From Burkholderiales bacterium (GTDB lineage: Bacteria; Pseudomonadota; Gammaproteobacteria; Burkholderiales; UBA11063): a stretch of DNA of 64,000 nucleotides. Shown one piece after another: positions 9,698 through 19,080 of the stretch. How positions within the stretch are numbered: the stretch's first letter is position 1; each line of letters starts with the position of its first letter. The position numbers and the translations under genes are program-made. A model generated the notes under the pieces. That model did no database searches, was not told the origin of the DNA, and was given only the letters and a program-made list of their open reading frames with translations. The stretch lies in assembly GCA_020697255.1 (NCBI GenBank), contig JAJFBE010000008.1, forward strand, positions 1 to 64,000, read 5' to 3'.

Positions 9698-12361
9698 CTA
9701 ATTTGTATATGTAAAACTTCCTGACTGTGTAATCCCGGACCCAGGAATTGAGTCCGGAGCTACTAAATAGAAAAAGTAAACGGTGGTTAGTGGTAACCCT
9801 GCTAGATTGGTTACTGGAATTGTACAATTACCATTAGTCGTTGTGATAATACAATAACCAGCCCCGCCGCCACTGCCAGTACCAAAAGTAATGCTTGGAG
9901 AGAAGCTAGATGTATTCAAAATTGTAACCCGAGTACTACTTGGAGTTCCTGAACCACCCAGGAATGTAAGAGTATTTGTACCCCCGGCTCCGCCAGTTGT
10001 CCAGCTTGCCGGAGTAGATTCTGTAACTGTAGCTAAAGCAGTTGGTGTTACGTATACTGTAGAAGTCGGGAAACCTGTAAGAGTAGGCGCTGTGTTAGTA
10101 TTTAGCCCAGTACTTGCATCTTTATAGCTAAACCCAGGGAAGTTGAAGTTTATAGAGCTGTTTAGGCTATATGAATTAAATAAAGCAGTACTTTCAGCAC
10201 TAAATATAACGGTACAGGAGCCATTTGTTGCAAGAGCACTGGCGCTTGCCCCAGTACTACAGGTACCGCCAGACTTATAATAACCAACAGGTAGAGTATT
10301 TAAGGCAACATTGAAAGACTCCGCAGTTTGTGTGCCTGTATTTTGGTAAGTTATAGTAAACTGAATTGGTGTTGCAGCAGGAGAATTGGAAAAAGTAAAC
10401 GGAGTGCTATTAAGTTTTCCGTCACCACCAGTTGTGCCGCTTTGAGTCATGCTGAGTATACTTACCAATGCTGCTGGTGAGCTGGTAAATGACAACGTAG
10501 AAAATGCAGTTGCTGTTGAACTACCAGACGTTATATATGTTGAGAGCATTTGTGAGCTAGTGCTAATAGTTGAGGTTGTAGGGCCAAATCTGGCAGTAAT
10601 CGTACAAGATTCACCGCTAGTAAGGTTAAAAGATGCCGGGAAAGTAGAACACGCGCCAGTTGTACCAGTTACAGTGTATGCGGTAACTGATGGGTTAGCC
10701 AGACTTGAAGGATTTACTGTAGTTTCAATTGCACCAGCGTTAGCAATTGTAAAAGTTTGGGTTGCTGTATCCACGCCATCGGCCCTGATGCCGTAAGCCA
10801 CATAATTTGGACTAATATAGACAAAGGCCTGCCCATTAATAGCGGTATAGCTAATATCTAGGTAAGCTGCTGTATAAGATGCTGTACTACCTGATTGATC
10901 AATATAAGTTGCAGTCTCACGTATAGTAAATGTAGGGCCATTCGACGTACTCAGAGGTGAATATTGGATTGTTAAAGTACAACTTTGCCCAGCGCTTAAA
11001 GATTGACTACCATCTGTTGCGCAGCTAGCGTTACTGCCGTAAGTCATACTTTCAGGAAACGCGCTTTGCGGTGTAAAAGTAATATTATTTAAAGTTGCGG
11101 TACCAGTATTGGTAACGGTAACATTAATAGAATTTGTTGAATTAACTACAGTGTTATTCAAATTTCCGCTAGTAGTCATTGATAACCCGGCGGTTGAGGC
11201 TGTCACTAAGTAAACTACATTAAAAGCTAGGGTGTTAGTAGTGCCATTAGATGAATAACTAACTGTAACTGAAGATTGAGCATTTTGAGTTAATGTTGCG
11301 TTTACGGTAAAGGTACAGGATGCTCCAATAGCTAATGAACTACACGTGTTTGATCCAATTACTGTTGGGGTACCAGGAGTAATATTTATCCCGGTGATTG
11401 TTCCATTACCATTATTAAGTAATGTAATAGTTTGTGGAGACGTACCATTTGCTGGGTTAACTATAACATTAATTGCTGAAGTAACTAAATTACCAGTGCT
11501 ATTTTGTGACACGGTAACAGGTACGTTAAATAAGTATCCGGTAGCACCTTGCACACCGATTGATTTGCCATGTAGTTTGGAGCTAAGCGCAACTTCGCCA
11601 GAAACTGTTACATTACCGTTAATAGTAGTTGCATTACCCGTTTGCGAAATCTTAATAAATAATGTACATGTAGTGCCTGCCGGGTATGGCGCTTCACCTA
11701 CGCATCTAATAACTGGGGCAAAGGCTGGGTTATTATATTGGCTAGTAGCGGTTAAGTTATTAATTGCTTGAGTAAGGATAAAAGGTACAGAATACGTTGT
11801 AGAAGCGCCAGGTAAATTATATATACTGTTATTAATTGTAGAGACCTGGATCCCTCTATTGTTAATAGGCACTGCTGCTGAGTAAGAAATTAATTGTGAA
11901 GTTGTAGCTGTTTCTCCGGTTGTTGTATTAATAAAGTTCATGGTGACCAGATATTGACCTTCATTTGGATTGGCTGCTGCCGGGACACTTAAGCCCAGAC
12001 TACAGGTTCCAAAGGCTTGAATAGAAGAACATAAACTAGTATTAACCGGCCCACCTGAACTGGTTGCATCATGAGGTGTTCCTGCGCCTGAAGCATTATA
12101 TAAAGTATAAGTAGCACCAGTTAACAAAACTTGGCTAGGGAAATTATTGGTTACTATTGCAGAGGTGCTACCGCCCCCTGTGCCTACAGGGATAGTCGAT
12201 ACATTACCAATATTTACGCCAGTGCCTACACTTACCGGATTTGGGGCAGGGAGTGGTGACGGACTTGGACCTGAGCTGGAGCCACCGCCTCCTCCGCCAC
12301 CACATGCACTCAAAAATAACAATGCTGAACAAACAGATATAACTTTAAAATTTTTCATCAT
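9698..12361 (-). CDS. large surface lipoprotein, first of three tandem genes
   Basis: An 887-residue lipoprotein with signal peptide MMKNFKVISVCSALLF, lipobox LSAC and a run of seven glycines, then a Ser/Pro linker. The VNIGNVSTIPVG motif follows, then several Ig-like domains with regular Cys pairs (SNTCSSLAIGASCTF; NASCATDGSQSLSAGQSC) and a Ser/Thr/Asn-rich composition typical of surface proteins. AAGGGGG lies 8-10 bases before the double ATG (12361 or 12358), the best ribosome-binding site of the three genes, so this is the likely operon head. Order on the minus strand is this gene, the 871-residue paralogue, then the 1080-residue propeller protein. Confidence 0.75.
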   Translation of the reverse strand: MMKNFKVISVCSALLFLSACGGGGGGGSSSGPSPSPLPAPNPVSVGTGVNIGNVSTIPVGTGGGSTSAIVTNNFPSQVLLTGATYTLYNASGAGTPHDATSSGGPVNTSLCSSIQAFGTCSLGLSVPAAANPNEGQYLVTMNFINTTTGETATTSQLISYSAAVPINNRGIQVSTINNSIYNLPGASTTYSVPFILTQAINNLTATSQYNNPAFAPVIRCVGEAPYPAGTTCTLFIKISQTGNATTINGNVTVSGEVALSSKLHGKSIGVQGATGYLFNVPVTVSQNSTGNLVTSAINVIVNPANGTSPQTITLLNNGNGTITGINITPGTPTVIGSNTCSSLAIGASCTFTVNATLTQNAQSSVTVSYSSNGTTNTLAFNVVYLVTASTAGLSMTTSGNLNNTVVNSTNSINVTVTNTGTATLNNITFTPQSAFPESMTYGSNASCATDGSQSLSAGQSCTLTIQYSPLSTSNGPTFTIRETATYIDQSGSTASYTAAYLDISYTAINGQAFVYISPNYVAYGIRADGVDTATQTFTIANAGAIETTVNPSSLANPSVTAYTVTGTTGACSTFPASFNLTSGESCTITARFGPTTSTISTSSQMLSTYITSGSSTATAFSTLSFTSSPAALVSILSMTQSGTTGGDGKLNSTPFTFSNSPAATPIQFTITYQNTGTQTAESFNVALNTLPVGYYKSGGTCSTGASASALATNGSCTVIFSAESTALFNSYSLNSSINFNFPGFSYKDASTGLNTNTAPTLTGFPTSTVYVTPTALATVTESTPASWTTGGAGGTNTLTFLGGSGTPSSTRVTILNTSSFSPSITFGTGSGGGAGYCIITTTNGNCTIPVTNLAGLPLTTVYFFYLVAPDSIPGSGITQSGSFTYTN

Positions 12362-12724
12362 ATACCCCCTTATCTATTTTAATGGTTTTGTTAGATGACC
12401 ATTATGGATTACCTAACAAAATCACTGCTAATTCAAATAGATTAAACTATAAAATATTGCAGCCAATTTATGGCATAGCGTAATATATAGAGTATTTTAT
12501 ATCTTATAGGAGCTATAGTACGTCATTATATAACTTATAAAAGTTTTGTATATAAAAAATATTATAACACATTTTTAGATTTCTACGGGTACATTTTATG
12601 ACATGACTGATTATTTACTTGTCAATTTTATATTTATCCAGATAATAATGCGTAAATTAATAAGATGTGTTTGTAACAAAATGAGAACAATATATAGAAT
12701 ACATATGGATTAGTTCGTTTTTAA
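12362..12724. other. intergenic region, promoter DNA for the lipoprotein operon
   Basis: About 360 AT-rich bases between two minus-strand genes. The segment next to 12361 holds the strong AAGGGGG ribosome-binding site. Several TATAAA/TATAAT-like stretches could serve as -10 elements, but none can be assigned with confidence. I see no ORF or strong hairpin. Confidence 0.4.
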
Positions 12725-13765
12725 TCAGAGGTTTTTACATAGTTCTTGCATTAACGCAGTAGCTGATTGTTCTTTACATAAATGCACTCCCTGACCAGCC
12801 CATAATGACATAAATTCTATATCATTTTTAAGGGCCGCTTGTTTCCTAATATGTTGAGTTAGCTTGTTTTGAATTGGGTATTCAAGAATTTGATCTTCAA
12901 ATTTTTCCATACGCTTGGTAAAATCATTGCAAATACCACGCGCTAATTTACCGGAAAAGGCTTTGGTTAAACATGTAAAATCAAATTCGCTCTTTAGTAG
13001 AGTTTTCTTATATTTAGGATGAATTCCACATTCATGTGTGGTTAAAAATGCAGTTCCCATAGCAACACCAGATGCACCAAGTAATAATGCTGCATCGATA
13101 CCTTGCCTATTCATAATCCCGCCGGCAGCAATGACCGGAATTTTAACTTTACTAATAATTTGTGGTATTAATGCCAATAATCCAACCAGACCTTCTCTAC
13201 CAAGGAAGGCCCCTCTATGCCCACCAGCTTCAATACCCTGGGCAACAATAATATCTATACCAACATCTTCTAAAATCCAAGCCTCAAGGGCACTTGTTGC
13301 CGTACCAATTAGGGTAATCCTTTTGCTTTTTAAGTATTCGACTTCTTCCGGTAGAAGCATGCCAAAAGTAAAACTAAATACCGGAACTTTTTCATCAATT
13401 ATTACTTGTAACTGTTCATTATAATCCGGAGCATAAGGAGTTAATTTTTCAGTATCATTAATATCAAATTTTGGACATACTTTTTTTAAGATATCCCGCA
13501 TATTTTTTATTTGCAGTGAAGTGGCCCTGGCTTTTTGTGGAATAAATAAATTTACTGCAAATGGTTTATCAGTTAATTTACAAATTTGTTTTATTGCGGC
13601 TCTTATCTCTTCTGGTTGCATATAACCAGCGCCTAAAGAGCCAAGTCCCCCATAATTGGAGACCGCAGCAACCAATTCCGGTGTAGTAGCGCCACCAGCC
13701 ATAGGAGCCTGAATTATTGGATATTTAATTTTAAGTTTTTGGGTTAAATTGGTAATTTCATTCAT
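12725..13765 (-). CDS. nitronate monooxygenase (NMO/2-nitropropane dioxygenase family)
   Basis: A 346-residue FMN-dependent TIM-barrel enzyme that oxidises alkyl nitronates such as propionate-3-nitronate to carbonyl compounds. Family motifs appear in order: PIIQAPMAGGATTPELVAAV near the N-terminus, GGLGSLGAGYM, the IEAGGHRG loop with its conserved histidine, the phosphate-binding VIAAGGIMN, and GASGVAMGTAFLTTHEC. The length is normal and the frame intact. It lies immediately upstream of a fragment of a mobile DinD-like gene, so this is where conserved DNA meets the first island. FabK-type enoyl reductases share the fold, but the GGHRG loop and length favour NMO. Confidence 0.85.
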   Translation of the reverse strand: MNEITNLTQKLKIKYPIIQAPMAGGATTPELVAAVSNYGGLGSLGAGYMQPEEIRAAIKQICKLTDKPFAVNLFIPQKARATSLQIKNMRDILKKVCPKFDINDTEKLTPYAPDYNEQLQVIIDEKVPVFSFTFGMLLPEEVEYLKSKRITLIGTATSALEAWILEDVGIDIIVAQGIEAGGHRGAFLGREGLVGLLALIPQIISKVKIPVIAAGGIMNRQGIDAALLLGASGVAMGTAFLTTHECGIHPKYKKTLLKSEFDFTCLTKAFSGKLARGICNDFTKRMEKFEDQILEYPIQNKLTQHIRKQAALKNDIEFMSLWAGQGVHLCKEQSATALMQELCKNL

Positions 13766-13775
13766 AATTATTTAT

Positions 13776-13935
13776 TTACTTTAGCTTTTTAATTTTACGT
13801 AGTTCTATGGCATTTTGGCTATTAATTACTTTTTTGCCTGTTTTAGCTTCAATTTCTTTTCTGGCATTGCCAACTACAGGTCCACCTTGTTTTGCAATTA
13901 TTTTACTCTGCTTAAATGGTTCTGCTCTTTTGTGA
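13776..13935 (-). pseudogene. C-terminal remnant of the DinD/BRO-N-like gene (copy 1)
   Basis: Reading the minus strand gives SKIIAKQGG..GNARKEIE, then TGKKVI and NAIELRKIKKLK, then a stop at 13776. This is almost identical to the last 45 residues of the intact gene at 38033-38854. The rest of the coding region is missing: the DNA passes straight into the repeat that normally lies upstream of that gene. It is an internally deleted copy. Confidence 0.75.
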
Positions 13936-13949
13936 TATCTAGGTTAAAA

Positions 13950-14160
13950 GTTAACCTGATTGAGTGATTTTAGCACTTTATAATTAAAATCTTTTGCGAA
14001 AATTTGCAATCCATAGCATCATAAATACTTAAGCTATTTGTACCAAGGGATTTGGGGTACAAAAATATTTTCTATGGTGTAGAGTGGGTTCTTCGTATTT
14101 TCTAAGTTAAACACCTTAAATTTATCAATATTTTTCATTAAATTTAAGGTATAATTAGGC
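13950..14160. repeat. dispersed repeat copy 1 (upstream flank of DinD-like gene)
   Basis: This AT-rich segment matches, with gaps, 16280-16480 and 38885-39080. Shared blocks are TTTTAGCACTTTATAATTAA, AAAATCTTTTGCGA and TTTCTATGGTGT, then a region ending near AAATTTATCAATATTTTTCA. Around 14075-14100 it carries the most decayed trace of the tRNA-Leu 3' end. It shows that the module 'gene plus upstream flank plus tRNA piece' was inserted more than once. Confidence 0.6.
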
Positions 14161-14254
14161 TTACTCCTAATATATTAAATAGTCTAACTAATATCTGTTA
14201 CTTTGTACCGATAATATTTTTTTCTATAAATTTATAAGTAATGAAAGCTTAATT

Positions 14255-15532
14255 ATGGATTTTCATCCAGAGTTATATGGGTTAGAACCAGTGCCAATCG
14301 AAAATCGACAAGAAGGATTTTGGACTGTATTCTCATTATTTTTCAACATTTTATTAAATCCAGGAACCATAATTTCTACGGGTATAATGTGTTTAGCTGG
14401 CTTTGGTATTATTCCCACAATATCTATACAAATCATATCTGTAATCTGCGGATTACTTCTTATACTGCCAATTGGTAATTTTTGCGCCAAAAAGGGGATT
14501 CCGGGACAGATACTTTGTAGACATATTTTTGGGATGAAAGGCAGCCAATATCTTACGGCACTTCCAAGGCTAATTATTTCTATTTATTGGTTTGCTTTCC
14601 AAATTATAGCTACAACTATTACACTTGAATCCTTAATAAAATCCTTACATTTAAATATTAGTTATTATGTTCTATTTATGGGCATAGTATTGTCACAAAT
14701 CCTCACAGCCTATTGGGGATTTAAACTCTTGAAAAAGATATCTAAATTTATTATATTTTTAAAAATTTCTGTATTTTTAATATTAATATTTACTCTCTTA
14801 AAATATGGAAATAATACTTCTATTTTAAACGAAAATTACTTATATAAAATCCCAAGCTGGCAAGCGGTCTTTTTATGGGTGAATACTATTATAATTACTA
14901 TGCTCTCAGGTGCTGTAGAGTATTCTGACCTTCTAAGATACAATAATAAGTCCAATGATATTTATTATGGGGCAATTTTTGGCAGTATCTTTGGAACTTT
15001 AATTGCTAGCTCATTTTCTGCTTTGGCTATATTTCTTACAAATATAAAAAGTATTAACCCTTTTGAAATATTTTTTTTATACCATCTGCCTATATTTTTT
15101 ATTATATTAACGGCTGTTGTGCTAATACTGGATGTATGGATAATAAATGCATTTAATCTGTATAGTGGAGGATTTTGTTTTAATAATTTGTTTACCAAAC
15201 TTTCGCGCCCAAATGCCACAATTGTAGTGTCAATATTAGCATTACTTTTTTCTGTGTTTGGGAAAGGAATTATAAACAACTATGTAGAATATATTTCTAT
15301 TTTAGGTACAGTATTTGTACCAATTTGTGCTATCTCCCTTAGCTATATTATAAGGCAAAGAGCGTACTTTGAGCCAATAAATAACTTCATACTTCACCCC
15401 CTGATTACTTACGTAGCAGGAGTTATAATTTATTTATTATTATATAAATTTAAATTAAACTATACCATCCCAGCCTTGTGGACTATAGCAATATGTTTCA
15501 TACTTAATGATTACTTTAAAAGTGTTATTTAA
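14255..15532 (+). CDS. NCS1-family nucleobase permease (CodB-like)
   Basis: A 425-residue integral membrane protein with about 12 hydrophobic segments, matching the NCS1 nucleobase:cation symporters that import cytosine, purines, hydantoin or related compounds. Family features include the short soluble N-terminus followed by FWTVFSLFFNILLNPGTII, the IPGQILCRHIFGMKGSQY stretch (FG-x-x-G-S motif) and the aromatic IYWFAFQIIA helix. It lies alone on the plus strand between two broken DinD-like copies, which suggests cargo of an island. No adjacent nucleobase deaminase or regulator suggests the substrate. The assigned ATG has only a weak ribosome-binding site. Confidence 0.75.
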   Translation: MDFHPELYGLEPVPIENRQEGFWTVFSLFFNILLNPGTIISTGIMCLAGFGIIPTISIQIISVICGLLLILPIGNFCAKKGIPGQILCRHIFGMKGSQYLTALPRLIISIYWFAFQIIATTITLESLIKSLHLNISYYVLFMGIVLSQILTAYWGFKLLKKISKFIIFLKISVFLILIFTLLKYGNNTSILNENYLYKIPSWQAVFLWVNTIIITMLSGAVEYSDLLRYNNKSNDIYYGAIFGSIFGTLIASSFSALAIFLTNIKSINPFEIFFLYHLPIFFIILTAVVLILDVWIINAFNLYSGGFCFNNLFTKLSRPNATIVVSILALLFSVFGKGIINNYVEYISILGTVFVPICAISLSYIIRQRAYFEPINNFILHPLITYVAGVIIYLLLYKFKLNYTIPALWTIAICFILNDYFKSVI

Positions 15533-15587
15533 TTTAAAATATACTCTAACAGTCTTTAGGCGTATGCTATATAAAACTCGAGGATTT

Positions 15588-15656
15588 ATGAATGAAGAAC
15601 TGCCGGGAACAGGTTCTATAACCCTGCTCAATAAAGAACAAATGGTCGATGCTATT
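15588..15656 (+). pseudogene. 5' fragment of a lost gene
   Basis: GAGGA precedes an ATG at 15588 opening MNEELPGTGSITLLNKEQMV, which runs into the broken 3' end of the DinD-like copy at about 15657. The good ribosome-binding site and abrupt breakpoint suggest the beginning of a gene truncated by rearrangement. The family is not recognised. Confidence 0.3.
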
Positions 15657-16247
15657 GAATTTTTCTTTTTTTAATCCCTTGAAGTGTTTATAATCTTTTG
15701 TAGTCATCCGGCTCCAGGCTTTGGTTATTTCATCGGTTAGTATAGCGAATTCCTATCCACGCTTTACTCCACGTTGCTCCCATTCGTCAGTCAATTCTTC
15801 TCGAACGTCGATACTTTTAAGACGCTGGTTAATCCATTCTTTGGAATATCCTTTGGCTAAATAAGCAGCCATAGCCCGGTCAATAGTTTTTTCAGGGTCT
15901 TCATTTTCTTCAATTCGTTCATAACCAACCTGAGCCAGCCAAAGTTTAAATGGTTCAGCGTTAGGTGATGGGATTGATTGGATCAAACGGAGCATGGTTT
16001 CAGTATCGGCAACATCTGTTAAGTATAATTTACCATCTGCTGATTTCATTTTCAGTTGTCCTATTTTTTCGGACAACTGACTTCCTTCTTTGTTAAGCTT
16101 AAGTTTTAGATCATTCCAATACTTGCGAGGTCTATCGCTACCAGTTAATACTGTAATAATATCTATAATAGAAAAATACCATAACTCTTTATCTGCATCC
16201 CAATGTGATCTGACATGTTTATCTTGGAATATTTTTAGTTTACTCAT
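15657..16247 (-). pseudogene. DinD/BRO-N-like gene, copy 2, broken
   Basis: The first 164 codons (16247 to 15756) are nearly identical to the intact gene at 38033-38854, starting MSKLKIFQDKHVRSHWDADK. A TAG at 15753-15755 replaces the glutamine codon of the GQEFAIL segment. The reading continues after it (EFAILTDEITKAWS, TTKDYK, FKGLKKEK) until homology stops at about 15657. The C-terminal 75 residues are absent. It is therefore a truncated pseudogene with a nonsense mutation. The N-terminal half could still be made as a 164-residue protein. Confidence 0.8.
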
Positions 16248-16279
16248 TTTATACCTTTATGATACCTACTTAAAAAGTA

Positions 16280-16518
16280 TTGATAGGGCGATTTTAGCAC
16301 TTTATAATTAAAATCTTTTGCGAGAATTCCCAAAGCATGGCGCTATAGCTACTTAAGCTATCTGTACCAATGGGTTTAAGCTTATAAAAATATTCTCTAT
16401 GGTGCGGAGTGACTTATTCGAATCTACCAATTTAGACTTCCCAAATTTATCAATACTTTTTATTATTTTTATTGATTCTTTAGGACTAGCCGTAATTATA
16501 GGACGTAAATAGGACGTG
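16280..16518. repeat. dispersed repeat copy 2 with decayed tRNA-Leu copy
   Basis: This matches 38885-39110 and 13950-14160. At 16400-16443 it contains a shrunken likeness of the minus-strand tRNA-Leu gene: TGGTGCGGAG (3' acceptor side), TTCGAA (T arm), CTACCAATTT (D arm) and CTTCCC (5' acceptor side), with the middle deleted. Two GGAC motifs follow at 16501 and 16512, 11 bases apart, as at the other attachment-like sites. Confidence 0.6.
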
Positions 16519-16546
16519 CTTTGCAGCTACCTTATTTTTAATCTGT

Positions 16547-16919
16547 TTATTTTAATTCCCATACTTTATGGTTTTTAAGTTCATCATACACTCTATCGGG
16601 CGCAATATCGATAATCTGATCACCGATATTCCAAGTAATAGCTCCATTATCTAGATATACTTGGCTAAATTTATCAAAATCAGCTAAACCTGCAAATACA
16701 TTTCTAAAGATGCATTTACATGATTACCACCATTAGCATCTGACAGAGGACGGAAAGCAAAATATTCATGTAAACTATCTAAAATAGAAGTTTTTCCTGA
16801 ACCATTTCACCGGCTAAAATGACTGTGCCATAAATTGTACCATCGGCTTTAGTGAAATCAAGTTTCAAGTCATTTAAAATAGGATGGTTATTAAATTTTA
16901 TTGATTTAATTCTTCTCAT
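16547..16919 (-). pseudogene. N-terminal piece of an AAA ATPase, frameshifted
   Basis: The start MRRIKSIKFNNHPILNDLKL and the following Walker A region resemble ATP-binding AAA_15/AAA_23-type proteins (RecF/SMC-like heads). One base appears missing inside the Walker A codons: the read GAAATGGTTCAGGAAAAAC would give GENGSGKT with one more A. Downstream the proper frame resumes (DFDKFSQVYLDNGAITWNIG) and ends KVWELK at 16547. The ATPase core beyond the P-loop is absent. Such proteins are common in defence and mobile loci. Confidence 0.6.
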
Positions 16920-17110
16920 AGTTAAGGTGTCTCTTATAATTGAATGAGGAAATTATAACAGAGATGTCGTTAAATTTACTATAATTTAGAGCATGCTATA
17001 TATAATATAAAATTTACCCATTATAGGGAATTAGTTAGTATAATGATTGGTGTTCAAGTTCACAATAATATATATTCTTTTGTTTAATAATACCTTACAG
17101 GGGGTAAATT

Positions 17111-17302
17111 ATGGAAACTGTAGTAATCCCAATTAAGTGGGTAAAGCTCAAACAGTTTTGTCAACTAACCGGAATGACTGAAATGGCTGTTCGTAAAAAA
17201 CGACATGAAGGCAAATGGAGCGAACGTATTGTAAAGACTGCTAAGGATGGTATGCTATATGTAAATATACCAGAATATGAAAAATGGGTCGAACAGTCAT
17301 AA
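17111..17302 (+). CDS. excisionase (Xis)-like DNA-binding protein
   Basis: A 63-residue basic protein with a winged-helix/MerR-like excisionase profile: KWVKLKQFCQLTGMTE, AVRKKRHEGKW, then YVNIPEYEKWVE. Excisionases bend attachment-site DNA and steer tyrosine integrases toward excision. AGGGGG lies eight bases before the ATG. It sits in the eroded island next to a repeat carrying tRNA-Leu-like sequence. No intact integrase is found in the window, so it may now be orphaned or act on an integrase elsewhere. Confidence 0.7.
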   Translation: METVVIPIKWVKLKQFCQLTGMTEMAVRKKRHEGKWSERIVKTAKDGMLYVNIPEYEKWVEQS

Positions 17303-17330
17303 TGTTGCAACAGAAAATGATGTGGCAATC

Positions 17331-17657
17331 TTAAAAATTTAGATAATTCTTTGTAAAAATGTCATTGTCATAAACTATTCTATTTGCATCTATTAGGCTA
17401 ATAGCTTGGTTATTCATTGCAATATCCTCTAACTGAGCTACCTGCTTATCCAATAGCGGGTAATTCGCTCTAACATAGCCAATTAACGCGATCAGGTTAA
17501 AATTGGTATAAGTTAGGTATAACTCATCAGTTTTATTGATTAAGTCTAGCTTTCTAACAACTAGCTTGCCGTTGCCATCATCAACCGCTACATAATACTT
17601 TTGTGCTATATCATCATCATGAATAAGGAACTTAAAACCCGGATAATCTTTTTGCAT
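17331..17657 (-). CDS. hypothetical protein of phage-tail-like operon
   Basis: A 108-residue protein starting MQKDYPGFKFLIHDDDIAQK. I chose the ATG at 17657 because it falls four bases after the upstream gene's stop, giving coupled genes with no frameshift needed. The open frame extends further upstream but would overlap the preceding gene. Composition is mixed, with no signal peptide or membrane segment. Its place as the last of three packed genes after a tail-like protein suggests a tail-fibre accessory or chaperone-like role; this is inference only. Confidence 0.5.
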   Translation of the reverse strand: MQKDYPGFKFLIHDDDIAQKYYVAVDDGNGKLVVRKLDLINKTDELYLTYTNFNLIALIGYVRANYPLLDKQVAQLEDIAMNNQAISLIDANRIVYDNDIFTKNYLNF

Positions 17658-17661
17658 AGTG

Positions 17662-18048
17662 TTAATATATATCAAGGTAATACTTCTCTTTAAGCAACGA
17701 CCTTCTTTTTGAGGGTAAAGTTGCTTGGTTCCAGATATTATTGTAACTAAATAAACCTGTAGCACCTCCTGCCACCCTGCATAACTGGTTACCGTTATAT
17801 ACGCCAATATCAAAATTACCGCCATTGACATAAAAGGTAATATTACCAGGAATGATAAAACCATAGGCACAACCAATACCTGTATTGTAATTAACAAATC
17901 CGTTTATCCAGGAATCATATTGTGGCAATGGATAGCTACCATCAGCTCTAGCATCACCCCACATCGCCTTTGATAAAGCATAACAAGTTTTACCAAAACG
18001 ATGAAAACTTACTGAATACGTTGCTAATTTTCCTATTGACCCTGACAT
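17662..18048 (-). CDS. hypothetical Gly/aromatic-rich phage-structural-like protein
   Basis: A 128-residue protein rich in Gly, Asn, Tyr and Trp (SWINGFVNYNTGIGCAYGF, NITFYVNGGNFDIGVYNGNQ), a composition common in phage fibre tips. The ATG at 18048 lies six bases after the stop of the preceding gene, and the stop lies four bases before the next ATG. No known domain is recognised. It is likely a structural or receptor-binding component of a prophage remnant. Confidence 0.5.
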   Translation of the reverse strand: MSGSIGKLATYSVSFHRFGKTCYALSKAMWGDARADGSYPLPQYDSWINGFVNYNTGIGCAYGFIIPGNITFYVNGGNFDIGVYNGNQLCRVAGGATGLFSYNNIWNQATLPSKRRSLLKEKYYLDIY

Positions 18049-18054
18049 AATATT

Positions 18055-18933
18055 CTACCCATTAAAACCTGTAGCAATCTCGCCATTCATCAAACCCGGA
18101 TTCTGCATAAAAGTGATATTTGCTAAATCTTGTAACGTTGCTATACGGTTATCACCACCAACCCCTTCAATTCTTACCCGATCAGTACCAGTAAAGGTAA
18201 GCCCGAAGTTATCTGGTGAACTACCGCCCCTAATTACTGCACCATTATATTGCCCACCACTAGTAAAAAACCAGAATTGACCACCAGCTCCAGCTAAGTT
18301 AAGTGGTAGATTATCTGATTGTGAATTAACAGTTGCTCTTCCATTTAAATTACTTGAACTATTTACTGTTAGAGTTCTGTAAATTGTGGCGGCACCTGAT
18401 ACAACTATATCTACAGGTGTTTGACCATCCTTATTTTGGAATATGATGGTCATATTGCCATAATTATGTATATTGTTAAACGAAAACCATGTTCCTGTAG
18501 TAGTACCTGTAACATTCAAATTGGCAGCTTCGCCGTCTGGTTTTTGAATATTTACATTACCTTGGCCATCATCTTTTTTAAACTTAGCTTTATTGGCTGG
18601 TAATTCGTTATTTGATGATGGACTATTAGGCGGAGGTATTATTTGGGATGGTGCTATAAATAACAAATCATTAGATGATCCATAACCTACACTAAAATCT
18701 AGCGCCTGCATATAGCTCATCGCAGCATCACCGCTATTAAAATTCGGTAAGTCATATGTTCTATATGCAGTGAGTTGCGGATAACCAGGTTTAGGGCGTA
18801 ATTGTGAGTAACTAGCTATTGCTCCAGACCTATGCCCAATTAGCATGATATTTGCATCGGTACTGGGTATACTAATTGCACCCTGTAGATTGATACTGAT
18901 TTTTTTATTCGGTACTTTATTGATTATTGGCAT
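18055..18933 (-). CDS. phage-tail-related protein (sheath-like N-terminus, fibre-like C-terminus)
   Basis: I start this 292-residue protein at the ATG at 18933 (MPIINKVPNKKI), which has GCAGGAGC upstream; an earlier in-frame ATG at 18951 has none. Residues 1-100 (ANIMLIGHRSGAIASYSQLR, then GDAAMSYMQALDF) recall the start of Mu-type tail-sheath proteins (VLIGQR ... GS-L-A-M pattern). Residues about 130-290 are Gly/Asn/Thr-rich beta repeats such as NLNVTGTTTGTWFSFNN, more like a tail fibre. The join could be a natural chimera or a shortened sheath gene. No other capsid or tail genes are nearby, so this is a fragmentary prophage or fibre cassette. Confidence 0.45.
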   Translation of the reverse strand: MPIINKVPNKKISINLQGAISIPSTDANIMLIGHRSGAIASYSQLRPKPGYPQLTAYRTYDLPNFNSGDAAMSYMQALDFSVGYGSSNDLLFIAPSQIIPPPNSPSSNNELPANKAKFKKDDGQGNVNIQKPDGEAANLNVTGTTTGTWFSFNNIHNYGNMTIIFQNKDGQTPVDIVVSGAATIYRTLTVNSSSNLNGRATVNSQSDNLPLNLAGAGGQFWFFTSGGQYNGAVIRGGSSPDNFGLTFTGTDRVRIEGVGGDNRIATLQDLANITFMQNPGLMNGEIATGFNG

Positions 18934-19080
18934 GGAATTATGCTCCTGCAAACAAATTAGTAATTATTTGCAGGAATATTAATAATTCCAGAATTAGAGG
19001 CGCTTAGTTTTATGTCTTTCTAGTAGTACTAGAGATTATGGTATAACATTTAAATAGTCAGCTTAACTGTATAATAGCAT

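Noticed and set aside
3792-12398. Several long plus-strand ORFs opposite the three lipoprotein genes (for example 3792-4181, 5 to 12 kb)
   Set aside because: They are antisense shadows of Ser/Thr/Gly-rich genes; their Val/Pro/Leu-rich text has no domain pattern, and start sites lack ribosome-binding sequences.
17331-17897. A programmed frameshift joining the 128-residue and 188-residue minus-strand frames
   Set aside because: The slip would need +1 at an A-run where -1 is the common outcome, and an ATG four bases after the upstream stop explains the second gene without any shift.
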